Positions 1 through 7,846 of a stretch of DNA of 13,892 bases are shown here, piece after piece (within the stretch, counting starts at the first letter, position 1; each line of letters begins with the position of its first letter). This DNA comes from Treponema sp. UBA4326 (GTDB lineage: Bacteria; Spirochaetota; Spirochaetia; Treponematales; Treponemataceae). The position numbers and the translations under genes are program-made. Location of the stretch: the NCBI GenBank assembly GCA_002393835.1, contig DGTW01000210.1, forward strand, positions 1 to 13,892, read 5' to 3'. Below the pieces are notes generated by a model. The model was not told the DNA's origin. It saw nothing but the letters and a program-made list of their open reading frames with translations, and did no database searches.

Positions 1-130
1 CCCCTGGGGTTCAAGCTTTGCTTTCACCCACACCCCCTTCACCTAAGGGGTACGGCTCAGGCACAGCCTTCGCCTAAAGTCGCCTACAAACTCACCTCGT
101 GAGTTTGTTCGCTATCGCGACCGGCTCCCT
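1..130. repeat. Hairpin-rich intergenic element, left edge
   Basis: No convincing gene is seen here. The stretch is packed with short inverted repeats: CCCC/GGGG at 1-9, CCCCTT/AAGGGG at 34-50 (5-base loop), AGGC/GCCT at 59-69, and a perfect 10-base-pair stem at 86-108 (ACAAACTCAC, loop CTC, GTGAGTTTGT). None is followed by a T-run on either strand, so these are not ordinary terminators. It is more G+C-rich than the leader that follows. One + strand frame is open from the window edge to a TGA at 100-102 but has no start in view. The style is that of a dispersed intergenic repeat; copy number cannot be judged from one window, and the element may continue beyond the left edge. Confidence 0.4.
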
Positions 131-191
131 ACCCCGTAACGCCCCCGTAAAACCATACACGAAAAAAACATAGGTATATAGGATTTAGAGC

Positions 192-288
192 AAAAAAAAG
201 CCCGCCCTTAAGTGTGACGACTTCGGCGAGCTATTCGAAATAGTTTAACGGAGGCGGTCGCTCAGTTGCTTAGTGTCCCCGCTTTTTT
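192..288. other. Structured non-coding element, possible two-way terminator
   Basis: The element begins with eight A (192-199) followed by GC and ends with GC followed by six T (281-288), so each strand has a T-run at its 3' side. GGCGG at 253-257 can pair upstream with CCGCC at 202-206, enclosing a small hairpin CTATT-CGA-AATAG (231-243). Alternatively, AGGCGG at 252-257 can pair downstream with CCGCTT at 279-284, immediately before the T-run. The two pairings exclude each other. A bidirectional terminator between the convergent transcription units on either side, or an intergenic repeat, are the simplest readings. I do not recognise a known RNA family. Confidence 0.35.
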
Positions 289-467
289 ACAATATACAGC
301 GATATAGTATTTTAGTCAACTTTTATGTAAATATATTCAAAATAGATTCGGATTTATATGACGATATTTCAAAAGCCATAGATAAAATTTTAAAATAGAG
401 CAAATTACAAACTTAAGGAACAGAGGCACCTTCATCGAGTATTATATTCTATCCATCATTTTTAAGG

Positions 468-496
468 TTAACTATACTCAGTTTTCATGATACACT
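468..496 (+). promoter_or_regulatory. Candidate sigma70 promoter of the antitoxin gene
   Basis: A -35-like TTAACT (468-473) lies 17 bases before TACACT (491-496). TG at 488-489 makes this an extended -10 (TGATACACT). The predicted start of transcription is near 503, about 30 bases before the gene. An overlapping alternative -10 TATACT is at 473-478 but has no good -35. Autoregulation by the antitoxin would be usual for the family, but I see no clear palindromic operator here. Confidence 0.4.
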
Positions 497-534
497 ACAT
501 CTAATCACGAAACTTTTCCCAAAAGGAGGCCGTC

Positions 535-801
535 ATGCGCAATATATCCATTAACAAAGCACGCAATAATCTTTCGGATCTTGTCAAAAGCGCAGAAGAA
601 GGCGAAGTCGTAGCTATAACGCGATATGATAAGCCGGTTGCTGTAATCATCAGCTATGCGGAATATGAAAGCAAATCTTCCAAAGAAATAGACTGGCTCT
701 CAAAATTACGAAAGGAATATGCAGATGTGCTTGATGATTCAGGTTTTGATTTCACGCCATCAAGAGAATGCCCGGATTATTCAAAAGACCCGTGGGCTTA
801 A
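535..801 (+). CDS. Phd/YefM-family type II antitoxin, apparently orphan
   Basis: An 88-residue protein with the typical N-terminal DNA-binding fold of Phd/YefM antitoxins. It opens with RNISINKARNNLSDLVKSA (2-20), followed by the EEGEVVAITRYDKPVAVII core (21-39), which matches the family pattern of a helix, then 'G E x V x I T R x x K P V A V'. Residues about 50-88 form the acidic, toxin-binding tail ending in DPWA. In this family the antitoxin dimer represses its own promoter and neutralises a co-transcribed toxin (RelE/YoeB, Doc or PIN type). The start is fixed by a strong Shine-Dalgarno AGGAGG at 524-529, five bases before ATG. It is the only gene on the + strand and converges on clpC. No toxin gene follows: only 118 bases separate it from the clpC stop, and none precedes it in the window. 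Confidence 0.85.
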   Translation: MRNISINKARNNLSDLVKSAEEGEVVAITRYDKPVAVIISYAEYESKSSKEIDWLSKLRKEYADVLDDSGFDFTPSRECPDYSKDPWA

Positions 802-919
802 TTTTATAAAAAGCTAAATACAGGCCAGTGCCACTACGAGAAAAGTCATTTTTGCGGGTAGAAGACTGGTTTACAGCTTAGGCTCAGCTCATAGCGAGGG
901 AATATTTTACCCCAAAAGC

Positions 920-3430
920 TCAGTCCAAAATCTGTGTTGCCTTCACTTTCTTTTCCTTAGCAGCCTTCACAAGGAGCTTTTCTTTCTCAAAAGTTACTTC
1001 GACTTCCCCGCTCTCGCCCACTTTCCCGCCCAGAATCAGGTTTGCAAGCTGGTCTTCGATTTCATTTTGAATCAGGCGGCGCATCGGGCGTGCTCCCATG
1101 CTTGGCTCATAGCCGTGATCAAGCAGATAGTCGCGGGCTTTTGGCTTTATTGAAAGATGAATGTTCTTTTCTGAGAGGCGATTTTCAAGCTCTGCAATCT
1201 GGATGTCAAGGATTTTTGAAATTTCGTCGCGCTTCAATGGATTGAAGACCACGATGTCATCGATTCGGTTGATAAGCTCAGGTGCCATGATTCGTTTGAG
1301 TTCTTCCATGGCGTTGGCCTTGATTTCAGCGGGCGGCAAGAATCCGTCGTCCAGCTGGGCAAAGCCCAGCTTTTTGTCTGCGGTGATGCTGCGTGCCCCC
1401 GCGTTACTGGTCATGATGATGACGGTATTTCGGAAATTGACTGTGTGACCGAGGTTATCACTCAGCTCGCCCTCTTCGAGAATCTGCAAGAGGAGATTAA
1501 AGACCTCATTGTGAGCCTTTTCTATTTCGTCAAAAAGAACCACGGAATACGGCTTCTGCAAAACTTTGTTGGTGAGCATACCACCCTCTTCGTAGCCCAC
1601 ATAGCCTGGAGCCGAGCCTACAAGTCGGCTTGAAGTGTGCTTTTCCATAAAGTCTGACATATCAATTCGGATAAGGGCTTCTTCAGTTCCGAAAAGAAAT
1701 TTTGCCATTGCCTTAGCAAGCTGGGTTTTTCCAACGCCAGTGGGGCCGAGGAAAATAAAGGAGCCAAGCGGTCTGTTTGGAGAAGAAACCCCTGCCCGGC
1801 TTCGGCGGATTGCGCTTGAAAGGTACTTTACCGCCTCATCCTGACCGATAACATCCTTGTGGATTTCTTTTTCCATGTCCAAAAGACGGCCGCTTTCAGC
1901 AGAATCCAGCTGGGTTGCAGGAATTCCTGTCATTTCAGAGATGATTTTTGCTATGTCTGCCACGCCCACATGCTTTCGCACAGTGACGGCATTATTCTTC
2001 CAATAATTGTTGAAGTCATCCAGTTTTTGCTTTAAGTCACGCACCTTGTCACGAATCTGAGCAGCACGCTCGTAATCCTGATTCTCAACGAGGGCTTCTT
2101 TTTCGTGGCTCAAGTCTTCGATTGACTTTTCAAGCTCGGCAAGCTCGGTCGGTCTAGACTCAGAAGTGATTTTTTTTGCGCTTCCTGCCTCGTCCATAAG
2201 GTCGATAGCCTTATCCGGCTGGTATTTTTCGGGAATGTAGCGGGATGAAAGCTTGACGATTGCCTCGATTGAGCCTTCATCGTAAGTGACATTGTGGAAT
2301 TCCTCATATTTTGGCTTTAAGCCTTCAAGAATTTGAATCGTCTCCTCAGTTGAAGGCTCCTCGATTTTTACAAGCTGAAAACGACGGGCCAATGCTGAAT
2401 CTTTTTCGATGTGCTTACGGTATTCCTTAAAAGTAGTGGCTCCAACAAGCTGAAGTTCCCCGCGGGAAAGAGCCGGCTTTAAAATATTGCTTGCATCCAT
2501 TGTACCATCCGGGCTTCCTGCTCCGATAATCATGTGCATCTCATCGATAAAAAGAATGATGTCGCCAGATTCCTTGACTTCCTTCATCATGCGCTTCATG
2601 CGCTCTTCAAAATCACCACGATATTTCGTTCCTGCGACCATAGCCGTAATGTCAAGGAGCAGGACCCGCTTTTGTAATAAATTGTAGGGTACCTGTCCGC
2701 TGGCAACTCGCTGGGCCAGGCCCTCTGCAACAGAAGTTTTTCCAACACCAGGCTCTCCTACCAGAATCGGATTGTTCTTAGTCCTTCGGCTTAAAATCTG
2801 AATCACCCGATCAATTTCTTTTGAGCGGCCGATTACTGGATCAAGCTCGCCTTTTTTTGCCAAATCCGTCAAATCTCGGCTGAATTCTGCGAGGAAGGAC
2901 TTTTTTTTCTGATTTGGATTCTCATTATTGCGGGCATTAGCAAATTCAGCCTCGCCTTTTTCGCCGTTTGCTTCCTCACCACCGTTCTCGCTGGTCAAGT
3001 CACGGATTACATTTCGCACGGTCTCAAGCTGAATCGAAGCCCTCTCAAAAAAACGGTAGCAAGCAGAGTTTTCCTCACGGATTGCGGCAAGAAGAAGATG
3101 CTCAGTTCCCACATATTCGCTTCTGAGAGAACGAGACTCAATCACAGACACATCAAGAAGGGTTCGTAAACGCCTGCTTGGCGGAAGAGCCGAAAAGCTG
3201 GGCGGATTGACCACCCGCTGAATTCCTGAAAGAAACTGCTCCAAAAGAAGCTGGAAAGAGAGAATATTTATGTTCAAAGATTTGAGGGCAGAGAAGCCCA
3301 TGCTGTCGGCAGATTTAAGCATGGCAAGAATCACATGCTCAGGCAAAAGCTCGCCTAATCCGCTGTTCCGCCCTTCATTCTGGGCATAATCGGTAAGAAG
3401 TCGCTGTGCTTTTTGAGAAAGACCTTTCAT
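920..3430 (-). CDS. clpC: ClpC-type AAA+ unfoldase of the Clp protease
   Basis: An 836-residue Hsp100 protein that unfolds substrates and feeds them to ClpP in the cytoplasm. Clp N-domain repeats span about 1-145. AAA-1 carries Walker A GEPGVGKT (225-232), Walker B ILFIDE (292-297) and the ARR arginine finger (348-350). A middle domain with a UVR-like coiled coil lies at about 430-472 ([14 protein letters not shown]), the ClpC hallmark. AAA-2 carries GPTGVGKT (562-569) and VVLFDE (630-635). The LGF loop (688-690) is the expected ClpP contact. The glutamates of PEHVIL (Glu31) and TEHLLL (Glu110) match the B. subtilis phospho-arginine docking sites. It is the last gene of the mcsA-mcsB cluster, 56 bases after the beta-helix gene. 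The ATG has no obvious Shine-Dalgarno, only A/T-rich sequence, but the N-terminus [12 protein letters not shown] fits the family. No ClpP or CtsR gene is in the window. Confidence 0.96.
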   Translation of the reverse strand: MKGLSQKAQRLLTDYAQNEGRNSGLGELLPEHVILAMLKSADSMGFSALKSLNINILSFQLLLEQFLSGIQRVVNPPSFSALPPSRRLRTLLDVSVIESRSLRSEYVGTEHLLLAAIREENSACYRFFERASIQLETVRNVIRDLTSENGGEEANGEKGEAEFANARNNENPNQKKKSFLAEFSRDLTDLAKKGELDPVIGRSKEIDRVIQILSRRTKNNPILVGEPGVGKTSVAEGLAQRVASGQVPYNLLQKRVLLLDITAMVAGTKYRGDFEERMKRMMKEVKESGDIILFIDEMHMIIGAGSPDGTMDASNILKPALSRGELQLVGATTFKEYRKHIEKDSALARRFQLVKIEEPSTEETIQILEGLKPKYEEFHNVTYDEGSIEAIVKLSSRYIPEKYQPDKAIDLMDEAGSAKKITSESRPTELAELEKSIEDLSHEKEALVENQDYERAAQIRDKVRDLKQKLDDFNNYWKNNAVTVRKHVGVADIAKIISEMTGIPATQLDSAESGRLLDMEKEIHKDVIGQDEAVKYLSSAIRRSRAGVSSPNRPLGSFIFLGPTGVGKTQLAKAMAKFLFGTEEALIRIDMSDFMEKHTSSRLVGSAPGYVGYEEGGMLTNKVLQKPYSVVLFDEIEKAHNEVFNLLLQILEEGELSDNLGHTVNFRNTVIIMTSNAGARSITADKKLGFAQLDDGFLPPAEIKANAMEELKRIMAPELINRIDDIVVFNPLKRDEISKILDIQIAELENRLSEKNIHLSIKPKARDYLLDHGYEPSMGARPMRRLIQNEIEDQLANLILGGKVGESGEVEVTFEKEKLLVKAAKEKKVKATQILD

Positions 3431-3486
3431 ATATAATAAAGATAAGATTTTTTTTCAAAAACGGCAAGCGAAAAATCTCTGCGGCC

Positions 3487-4836
3487 TTATCTCTTAGCTT
3501 CTATATATTCGTTCACAGCAGACTTGAAAGGAAAAGAAACCTGCAGTTCTTTCATAATTTCCTTTGGTGTTTTCTTTGTAGTTTTTATACTTATTTTTGA
3601 ATCATCAATTTCTGCTATTCCAGAGCCTTTATCAAAATCATTCCCGAAAGAACTGCGTCTCTGAAAAGAATTTTTTACAGTATTTTCCAGTTTAATTCCA
3701 TAACCAAGGAATTTTTCAGTCACATCTTTGCTGCATTTCAATCTATAACTATCCATACCATTCCCAACCGAATAACAATTTTCGATATAAACAGGATTTG
3801 GCGCCGACCGTCTTGTAAATCCATCGCCATAATTATTGATTGCACAACATTCATAAAATGAAACCGGTTCCAGAAAATCCTGTGGCTTTATCAATGCCTG
3901 ACCAGACAAAACTTTCGGCGCAAAAGTCGTTCCCCAGAAAGGGCTTCCAAAACCACCACCATCACATCTTAAGTCAAGGGCACCTTTTTCCTTGTTATTC
4001 GCTCTCTGACATTTTGAATTAGTTAAAATATTATCAGCTTTACCAGAAAGTACCATTTCTTCACTGAAACCGTTATATCTTGCAGCACACCGCTTAAAAA
4101 CAATATTACCTAAAGCATTGCAGGTATCAAATCCATCATCAGAATTACAGTCAGCTACACAGTCTTCCAGAATAATATCTTTTGCTCCCTGTGCAATAAA
4201 AAATCCGTCTCCTTCTTCGCCCAAAGTAAAATCATCATAATTTCCATGAGAATAACAATTCCTGATTCTTATGTTTCTTGTATAGACAGTTTTTTTGCTT
4301 CCGATTTTTCCGACAAGTCTGAATCCCTGATAATGGTTGTAACAGGATTCTATATTTTCAAGCACTATATTTTCACAAAGACTCAGACAGATTCCTGCAA
4401 ACTGAGCCTTCATCACTTTTAGATTTTTTATTGAGCCTTTTTTTGCCTTCAAAAGATAAATTCCGGCAGAAGCTTCCATTTTTTTATCAAGCTCGCTGCT
4501 GTAATCCTTAATCATCCATTTATTGTTTTCAATCATAAATTTTCTGATTTCAGCCAGGAGATTTTCATCGATGAACATGGTGGGACTAAAATCAATTACG
4601 GCATTATTTTCACCAATGATATTTATTTCATCGCCAGCAAAATAAAGCATTTCGGATTTAAAAATTCCATCGCTGCCATCAATAATCAAAGTTTTGTCAG
4701 CTTCAGAAGCAGCTTTTAAAAGAAAATTTGGCAAGTCATTTGGTCCAGGACAGTTTTTTGCTGTAACTCGAATTGAAGCAAAAGATGCTGCGGAAAAAAC
4801 AAGAAAATAGAAAACAAAAAAAAGATTTTTTTTCAT
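3487..4836 (-). CDS. Secreted right-handed beta-helix protein, PL9 pectate-lyase-like
   Basis: A 449-residue protein with a signal peptide (about 1-20, hydrophobic core FFVFYFLVFSAA, likely cleavage after SFA). The body is a series of short strand repeats of the type 'I x L x x C x A x x N', read as turns of a parallel beta-helix. Asp-rich turns EGDGFF (208-213), NSDDGFD (231-237) and YGDGF (336-340) resemble the calcium-binding turns of polysaccharide lyase family 9. The family's catalytic lysine lies in a GNGFKLGG-like turn; the best matching turn here reads DGGGFGSPFW (292-301), without Lys. Pectin or another polysaccharide as substrate is therefore only a guess. It starts 13 bases after the mcsB stop with no visible Shine-Dalgarno. 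It is clearly A+T-richer than its neighbours (sampled bases 4021-4080 hold 18/60 G+C, against 31/60 at 2041-2100 in clpC), which suggests a later insertion. Confidence 0.75.
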   Translation of the reverse strand: MKKNLFFVFYFLVFSAASFASIRVTAKNCPGPNDLPNFLLKAASEADKTLIIDGSDGIFKSEMLYFAGDEINIIGENNAVIDFSPTMFIDENLLAEIRKFMIENNKWMIKDYSSELDKKMEASAGIYLLKAKKGSIKNLKVMKAQFAGICLSLCENIVLENIESCYNHYQGFRLVGKIGSKKTVYTRNIRIRNCYSHGNYDDFTLGEEGDGFFIAQGAKDIILEDCVADCNSDDGFDTCNALGNIVFKRCAARYNGFSEEMVLSGKADNILTNSKCQRANNKEKGALDLRCDGGGFGSPFWGTTFAPKVLSGQALIKPQDFLEPVSFYECCAINNYGDGFTRRSAPNPVYIENCYSVGNGMDSYRLKCSKDVTEKFLGYGIKLENTVKNSFQRRSSFGNDFDKGSGIAEIDDSKISIKTTKKTPKEIMKELQVSFPFKSAVNEYIEAKR

Positions 4837-4849
4837 AGAAAATTCTATT

Positions 4850-5947
4850 TTAATTCAGTTTGATATTTTCAAAGGCTTCCTGGAGAATGAGTGCCCTGAG
4901 ATAGTCCGTTTTGAGAGACTTGTTTTCAGCTATATCAACAGGGAAATTGAATTTACGGTTTTTAAGCACGAACTGAAGATGCCCTTTCTGCACCCGGTAC
5001 AAAAGGGCACAAAGCTCAGAGTCTTCAATTCCTGAGAAAAAGCCCAGGTTCTTTCCCCATTTTATGTCAGAGATAATTTCAATCGCATCACGCTCATTTA
5101 TAAGGGAAGCATATTTTATCCTTGCGTAGGAAGAATAAATGCGGTTACGAAGCTCAGTCTGCCTTGTGCGTAAAACCACGCTCCTCTCCCGCCTTTCGTT
5201 TTCAACCAGATATTTTACTGAAGAAACGAGGCTTGCAATCTGGTCAAGCTCAGTACCGTTTCCTGCCGTTTTTGTAGAAATCTGATAGTAAAAGCCCAAA
5301 GCAGATGAAGGAAGGCTTCCGGCTCCGAAACAGTCGCTTACGATGATTTCTTTCTGATTAAGGGAACTGAACAAATCCAATAACCGGCCCGAAAAAGAAA
5401 GCGACGGCAAATGTACTCTGCAAGAGACTTTCATGCCGCTTCCGCAGTCATTCATCGAAGAAGTGAGATAACCAAAATCATAGTCGGCGGCAAACTGCAT
5501 CGTATTCTGCAATTCATCGTCGATTTTAGCACAGAGAGTGAAGGCGCCGTTTCCGTCAAGACCGGGCACAAAGGAGGCAAGGCGTACATGATCCCTTGTA
5601 TTTATCGTGCAGGAAACCTTGCCGTCCGTACGGACAATGATTCCGCTACCCTTGCTTTTCGCAGTCCCTGACTCCAGCACCCCTCTTTCTTCCAGAATAA
5701 GGGCACCAAGTTCATCAAGCTCGCTTGCCACCACCCCCTGATATTTATCGGGCTCCTGACAATGGGAGAATGAGTCAAAAACAAGGGTCTGAACACGGAA
5801 AGCATCATCATCCTTGAATTTTTCAGGAAAAGGAAAATTTGCCAGGTTTCGGGCAAGGCGAACCCGGGTTGAAAGGACGACATCGTTGTCAGGGCCGTCA
5901 AAGGCGTACCAGGCGTCGCTTGAGAGATTTGTTTCGCTTTCTGCCAT
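4850..5947 (-). CDS. mcsB: McsB-family protein arginine kinase homologue with altered active site
   Basis: A 365-residue phosphagen-kinase-fold protein, full length for McsB. In Firmicutes McsB phosphorylates arginines on misfolded proteins and marks them for ClpCP. Homology is clear: STRVRLARN (26-34) for the nucleotide-binding Arg cluster, DHVRL (119-123), GYLTS (159-163), GSGM (169-172), HLPSL (179-183) and the long C-terminal helix region around RIYSSY and DIKWGKNLG. Key residues differ from the family: the NEEDH catalytic glutamates are Thr-Arg (NTRDH 116-120), the CPTN segment is SMND (164-167) with the reactive Cys replaced by Ser, the Arg-x-x-Tyr-Gly-Glu-Gly segment reads SDCFGAG (204-210), and the RDxxRA motif reads TDYLRA (347-352). 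Kinase activity is doubtful. Its ATG overlaps the mcsA stop by one base (TAATG), indicating translational coupling; a GGAG lies upstream. Confidence 0.9.
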   Translation of the reverse strand: MAESETNLSSDAWYAFDGPDNDVVLSTRVRLARNLANFPFPEKFKDDDAFRVQTLVFDSFSHCQEPDKYQGVVASELDELGALILEERGVLESGTAKSKGSGIIVRTDGKVSCTINTRDHVRLASFVPGLDGNGAFTLCAKIDDELQNTMQFAADYDFGYLTSSMNDCGSGMKVSCRVHLPSLSFSGRLLDLFSSLNQKEIIVSDCFGAGSLPSSALGFYYQISTKTAGNGTELDQIASLVSSVKYLVENERRERSVVLRTRQTELRNRIYSSYARIKYASLINERDAIEIISDIKWGKNLGFFSGIEDSELCALLYRVQKGHLQFVLKNRKFNFPVDIAENKSLKTDYLRALILQEAFENIKLN

Positions 5948-6462
5948 TAAGACTCTCCGCCCGCAACTGGAGATTTTTCAAGTGCCTTGAGATAGTCCCG
6001 GTAAAGAGCTGCCCGCTCGTAATCTTCCCGCTTTAATGACTCTTCAAGCTTAGCCTGAATGATGATTCTATCTGTGAGGACAGAGCGAAAATTCTTGAGC
6101 CTTTTTGGCAGGCTTCCCTTGTAAGGCGGGATTACGGAGATTTTCTTGAATGATTCTATGGCCTCGTTTTTAAAGACTGAATAGCACTCAGGACAGCCTG
6201 CCTGCCTCAGCATGGTTATTTCCCTTACGCTGCTCCCGCAGACAGGACAGACGCGATTGTCTTCCTTTTTGGGCTGTATTTTGTTTTTTCCTAAAAGCGA
6301 ATCGAAAAGCATGGCAAGAGAACGGCCGATTGTCTTGGAATCTGGAGAAACACCGTTTGCCCGGGCACATTCCACGCAAAGATTGAGTTTTCTTTTTGAG
6401 TTGGCATTGGACTGTTCGATGTAAAGAACAGCCTCATTTTCACCGCATAAATCGCAGAGCAT
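5947..6462 (-). CDS. mcsA: McsA-like zinc-finger UVR-domain protein, McsB activator
   Basis: A 171-residue cytoplasmic protein with four CxxC pairs: Cys3/Cys6, Cys29/Cys32, Cys72/Cys75 and Cys90/Cys93, the two zinc-binding knuckles of McsA. A C-terminal UVR motif follows at about 133-163 (LEESLKREDYERAALYRDYL), the same type of helix hairpin as in the ClpC middle domain and UvrB. In Firmicutes McsA activates McsB and helps it engage ClpC. It is the first gene after a good promoter and is translationally coupled to mcsB by a one-base overlap, so the cluster probably has its own mRNA. A weak Shine-Dalgarno (AGGAAG) precedes the ATG. All eight zinc cysteines are intact, in contrast to the altered McsB next to it. 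Confidence 0.9.
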   Translation of the reverse strand: MLCDLCGENEAVLYIEQSNANSKRKLNLCVECARANGVSPDSKTIGRSLAMLFDSLLGKNKIQPKKEDNRVCPVCGSSVREITMLRQAGCPECYSVFKNEAIESFKKISVIPPYKGSLPKRLKNFRSVLTDRIIIQAKLEESLKREDYERAALYRDYLKALEKSPVAGGES

Positions 6463-6502
6463 AATCTTCCTATAAAATTTATTTCTAATAAAGATACTAA
6501 TA

Positions 6503-6531
6503 ATTATAATCCAGCGTCAAATTTTTCTCAA
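6503..6531 (-). promoter_or_regulatory. Sigma70-type promoter upstream of mcsA
   Basis: On the minus strand TTGAGA (6531-6526) is followed after exactly 17 bases by a perfect TATAAT (6508-6503). The -35 lies in the last codons of the preceding permease gene. Transcription would start near 6496, leaving a leader of about 34 bases to the mcsA ATG. I looked for the CtsR heptad repeat (GGTCAAA type) and the HrcA CIRCE element and saw neither in 6463-6560. Confidence 0.65.
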
Positions 6532-7845
6532 TGTTTCGATTGGTTTTTCTTTTCCGGCTTTTATTGCGGGAACAAGGCTCACTATCATGGAAAGAAGTAT
6601 GGTTCCCAGGGCAATTACAAGAACCTGAGGAAGAGGAATGGCAAGGGGAATATTCTGAAGATAGAACTGGGGATCAAGGAGATAAATGCGCTCATAGTCA
6701 GCCACCTTTCCTCCGCCCAAAAAAAAGAAAAATTTTCCGAAAAGATTGACCAGGTTTTCAATTCCGTTCATTATCGCACTGAATTTTACAGAAGAAAAGA
6801 TTCCAAGAGGAAGCCCCAAAAGCACCCCAAAGAAGCCGGTCACACTGCCAGTTATAATGAAGGAAAGGGCAATTCCGTTTGAAGAGGCCCCAAGACTTTT
6901 CAGTATAGCTATTTCCTTTTTTCGCTCCATCACAAGCATTACGAGAGCGCTTGAAATATTAACTGAAGCCACGAGAACTATAAGCATCATAATGAAAAGA
7001 AGCATAATCTGAGTAGAGGCAAAATTCTCATATTGGGCTGAATTCAAATCATTCCAGCGATATAAGCGGCCTGCTGTGGAAAGAAGGGGGCTTAGCGAGC
7101 GGAAAGTCTTTTCCAGTTCCAATGAAAAAGGGTCTGCGGTCTCTATACCCAGCAAAGCCGTCGCTGACGATGGAGAAAGAATCGAATAGCCGTTTTCAAG
7201 CGACAAAAAAAGCCAAAGGGAATCCAGCTCCTGATAGCCAGAGGAAAGAATTCCCTTCACTTTAAGGGAAGTTATTTTTGGCATTGTCTTTCCTGAAGAA
7301 TTTTCCTTGGTCGTAATGAGTCGTATGGTGTTTCCGGCCTTGACTCCCAAATCTTCGGCAAGTTTTTTTCCAAGAAGGCAGGAATTTCTTCCGCTAAGAT
7401 CACAAGAGCCGTCAATGATTTCAAATAGATTTTTGTATGAAAGGTTTGTCTCAAAAATATCGCTGACAACGGCACGGATTGAGGCTCCAAACCTGCCCCT
7501 TGATGATGAGGCAAGTCCGATTCCCTGAAGCTCCGGGTATACATTCGTAACGCTTCCGTCATACAGTCTGACAGAATCAGCCAGGCCTTTTATAGCATTT
7601 AGGTCTTTTGAGTATTCAGAATTCTGATATAAAATGAGCTGCAAATGAGATGATGAAAGGCCAATCATGCGGTCCGTAATTCCCTTAATCATTCCGTTTG
7701 AGACCGAAAGGACCATAACAAGGGGAACAAGACTGATGCCAATGCAGGCCAGTGCTCCAAACAAACTTCTCCTTGCATTTGATTTTTTGCCGGTGCGGGG
7801 GAAGAGAAGCCTATAAGCAAAGAGAAAGGAAGAAGAGACAGTCAT
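6517..7845 (-). CDS. LolC/LolE-family ABC permease, lipoprotein release (second copy)
   Basis: A 442-residue inner-membrane protein with the FtsX/MacB topology: one N-terminal membrane segment (about 27-50, ending in SVSNGM), a large periplasmic domain, and three C-terminal segments (about 279-302, 324-351 and 406-428). The coupling region KKEIAILKSLGAS before the third segment is the family signature that contacts the ATPase. With LolD and the other permease it would extract lipoproteins from the inner membrane. I chose the ATG at 7845: it sits one base after the lolD stop (TAG-C-ATG) and has GGGAG seven bases upstream. The longer reading from 7911 would overlap lolD by 65 bases. I cannot say whether it corresponds to LolC or LolE. 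Confidence 0.88.
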   Translation of the reverse strand: MTVSSSFLFAYRLLFPRTGKKSNARRSLFGALACIGISLVPLVMVLSVSNGMIKGITDRMIGLSSSHLQLILYQNSEYSKDLNAIKGLADSVRLYDGSVTNVYPELQGIGLASSSRGRFGASIRAVVSDIFETNLSYKNLFEIIDGSCDLSGRNSCLLGKKLAEDLGVKAGNTIRLITTKENSSGKTMPKITSLKVKGILSSGYQELDSLWLFLSLENGYSILSPSSATALLGIETADPFSLELEKTFRSLSPLLSTAGRLYRWNDLNSAQYENFASTQIMLLFIMMLIVLVASVNISSALVMLVMERKKEIAILKSLGASSNGIALSFIITGSVTGFFGVLLGLPLGIFSSVKFSAIMNGIENLVNLFGKFFFFLGGGKVADYERIYLLDPQFYLQNIPLAIPLPQVLVIALGTILLSMIVSLVPAIKAGKEKPIETLRKI

Positions 7846-7846
7846 G

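Noticed and set aside
1..102. An open + strand frame running in from the left edge to a TGA at 100-102
   Set aside because: It overlaps the hairpin cluster, has no start in view and reads as translated repeat rather than a protein domain.
243..249. GTTTAAC, matching the RYYYAAC half of an integron attC site
   Set aside because: No matching partner box at the right spacing and no attC-type long palindrome around it; the seven bases alone are expected by chance.
825..869. Imperfect inverted repeat (CCAGT/ACTGG with inner CTAC/GTAG) downstream of clpC and of the antitoxin gene
   Set aside because: It has internal loops, low G+C in the inner part and no T-run directly after the stem on either strand, so I did not call a terminator.
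802..919. Possible toxin gene after the antitoxin
   Set aside because: No start codon with ribosome binding site and no open frame longer than a few tens of codons; the space is too small for a RelE, Doc or PIN toxin.
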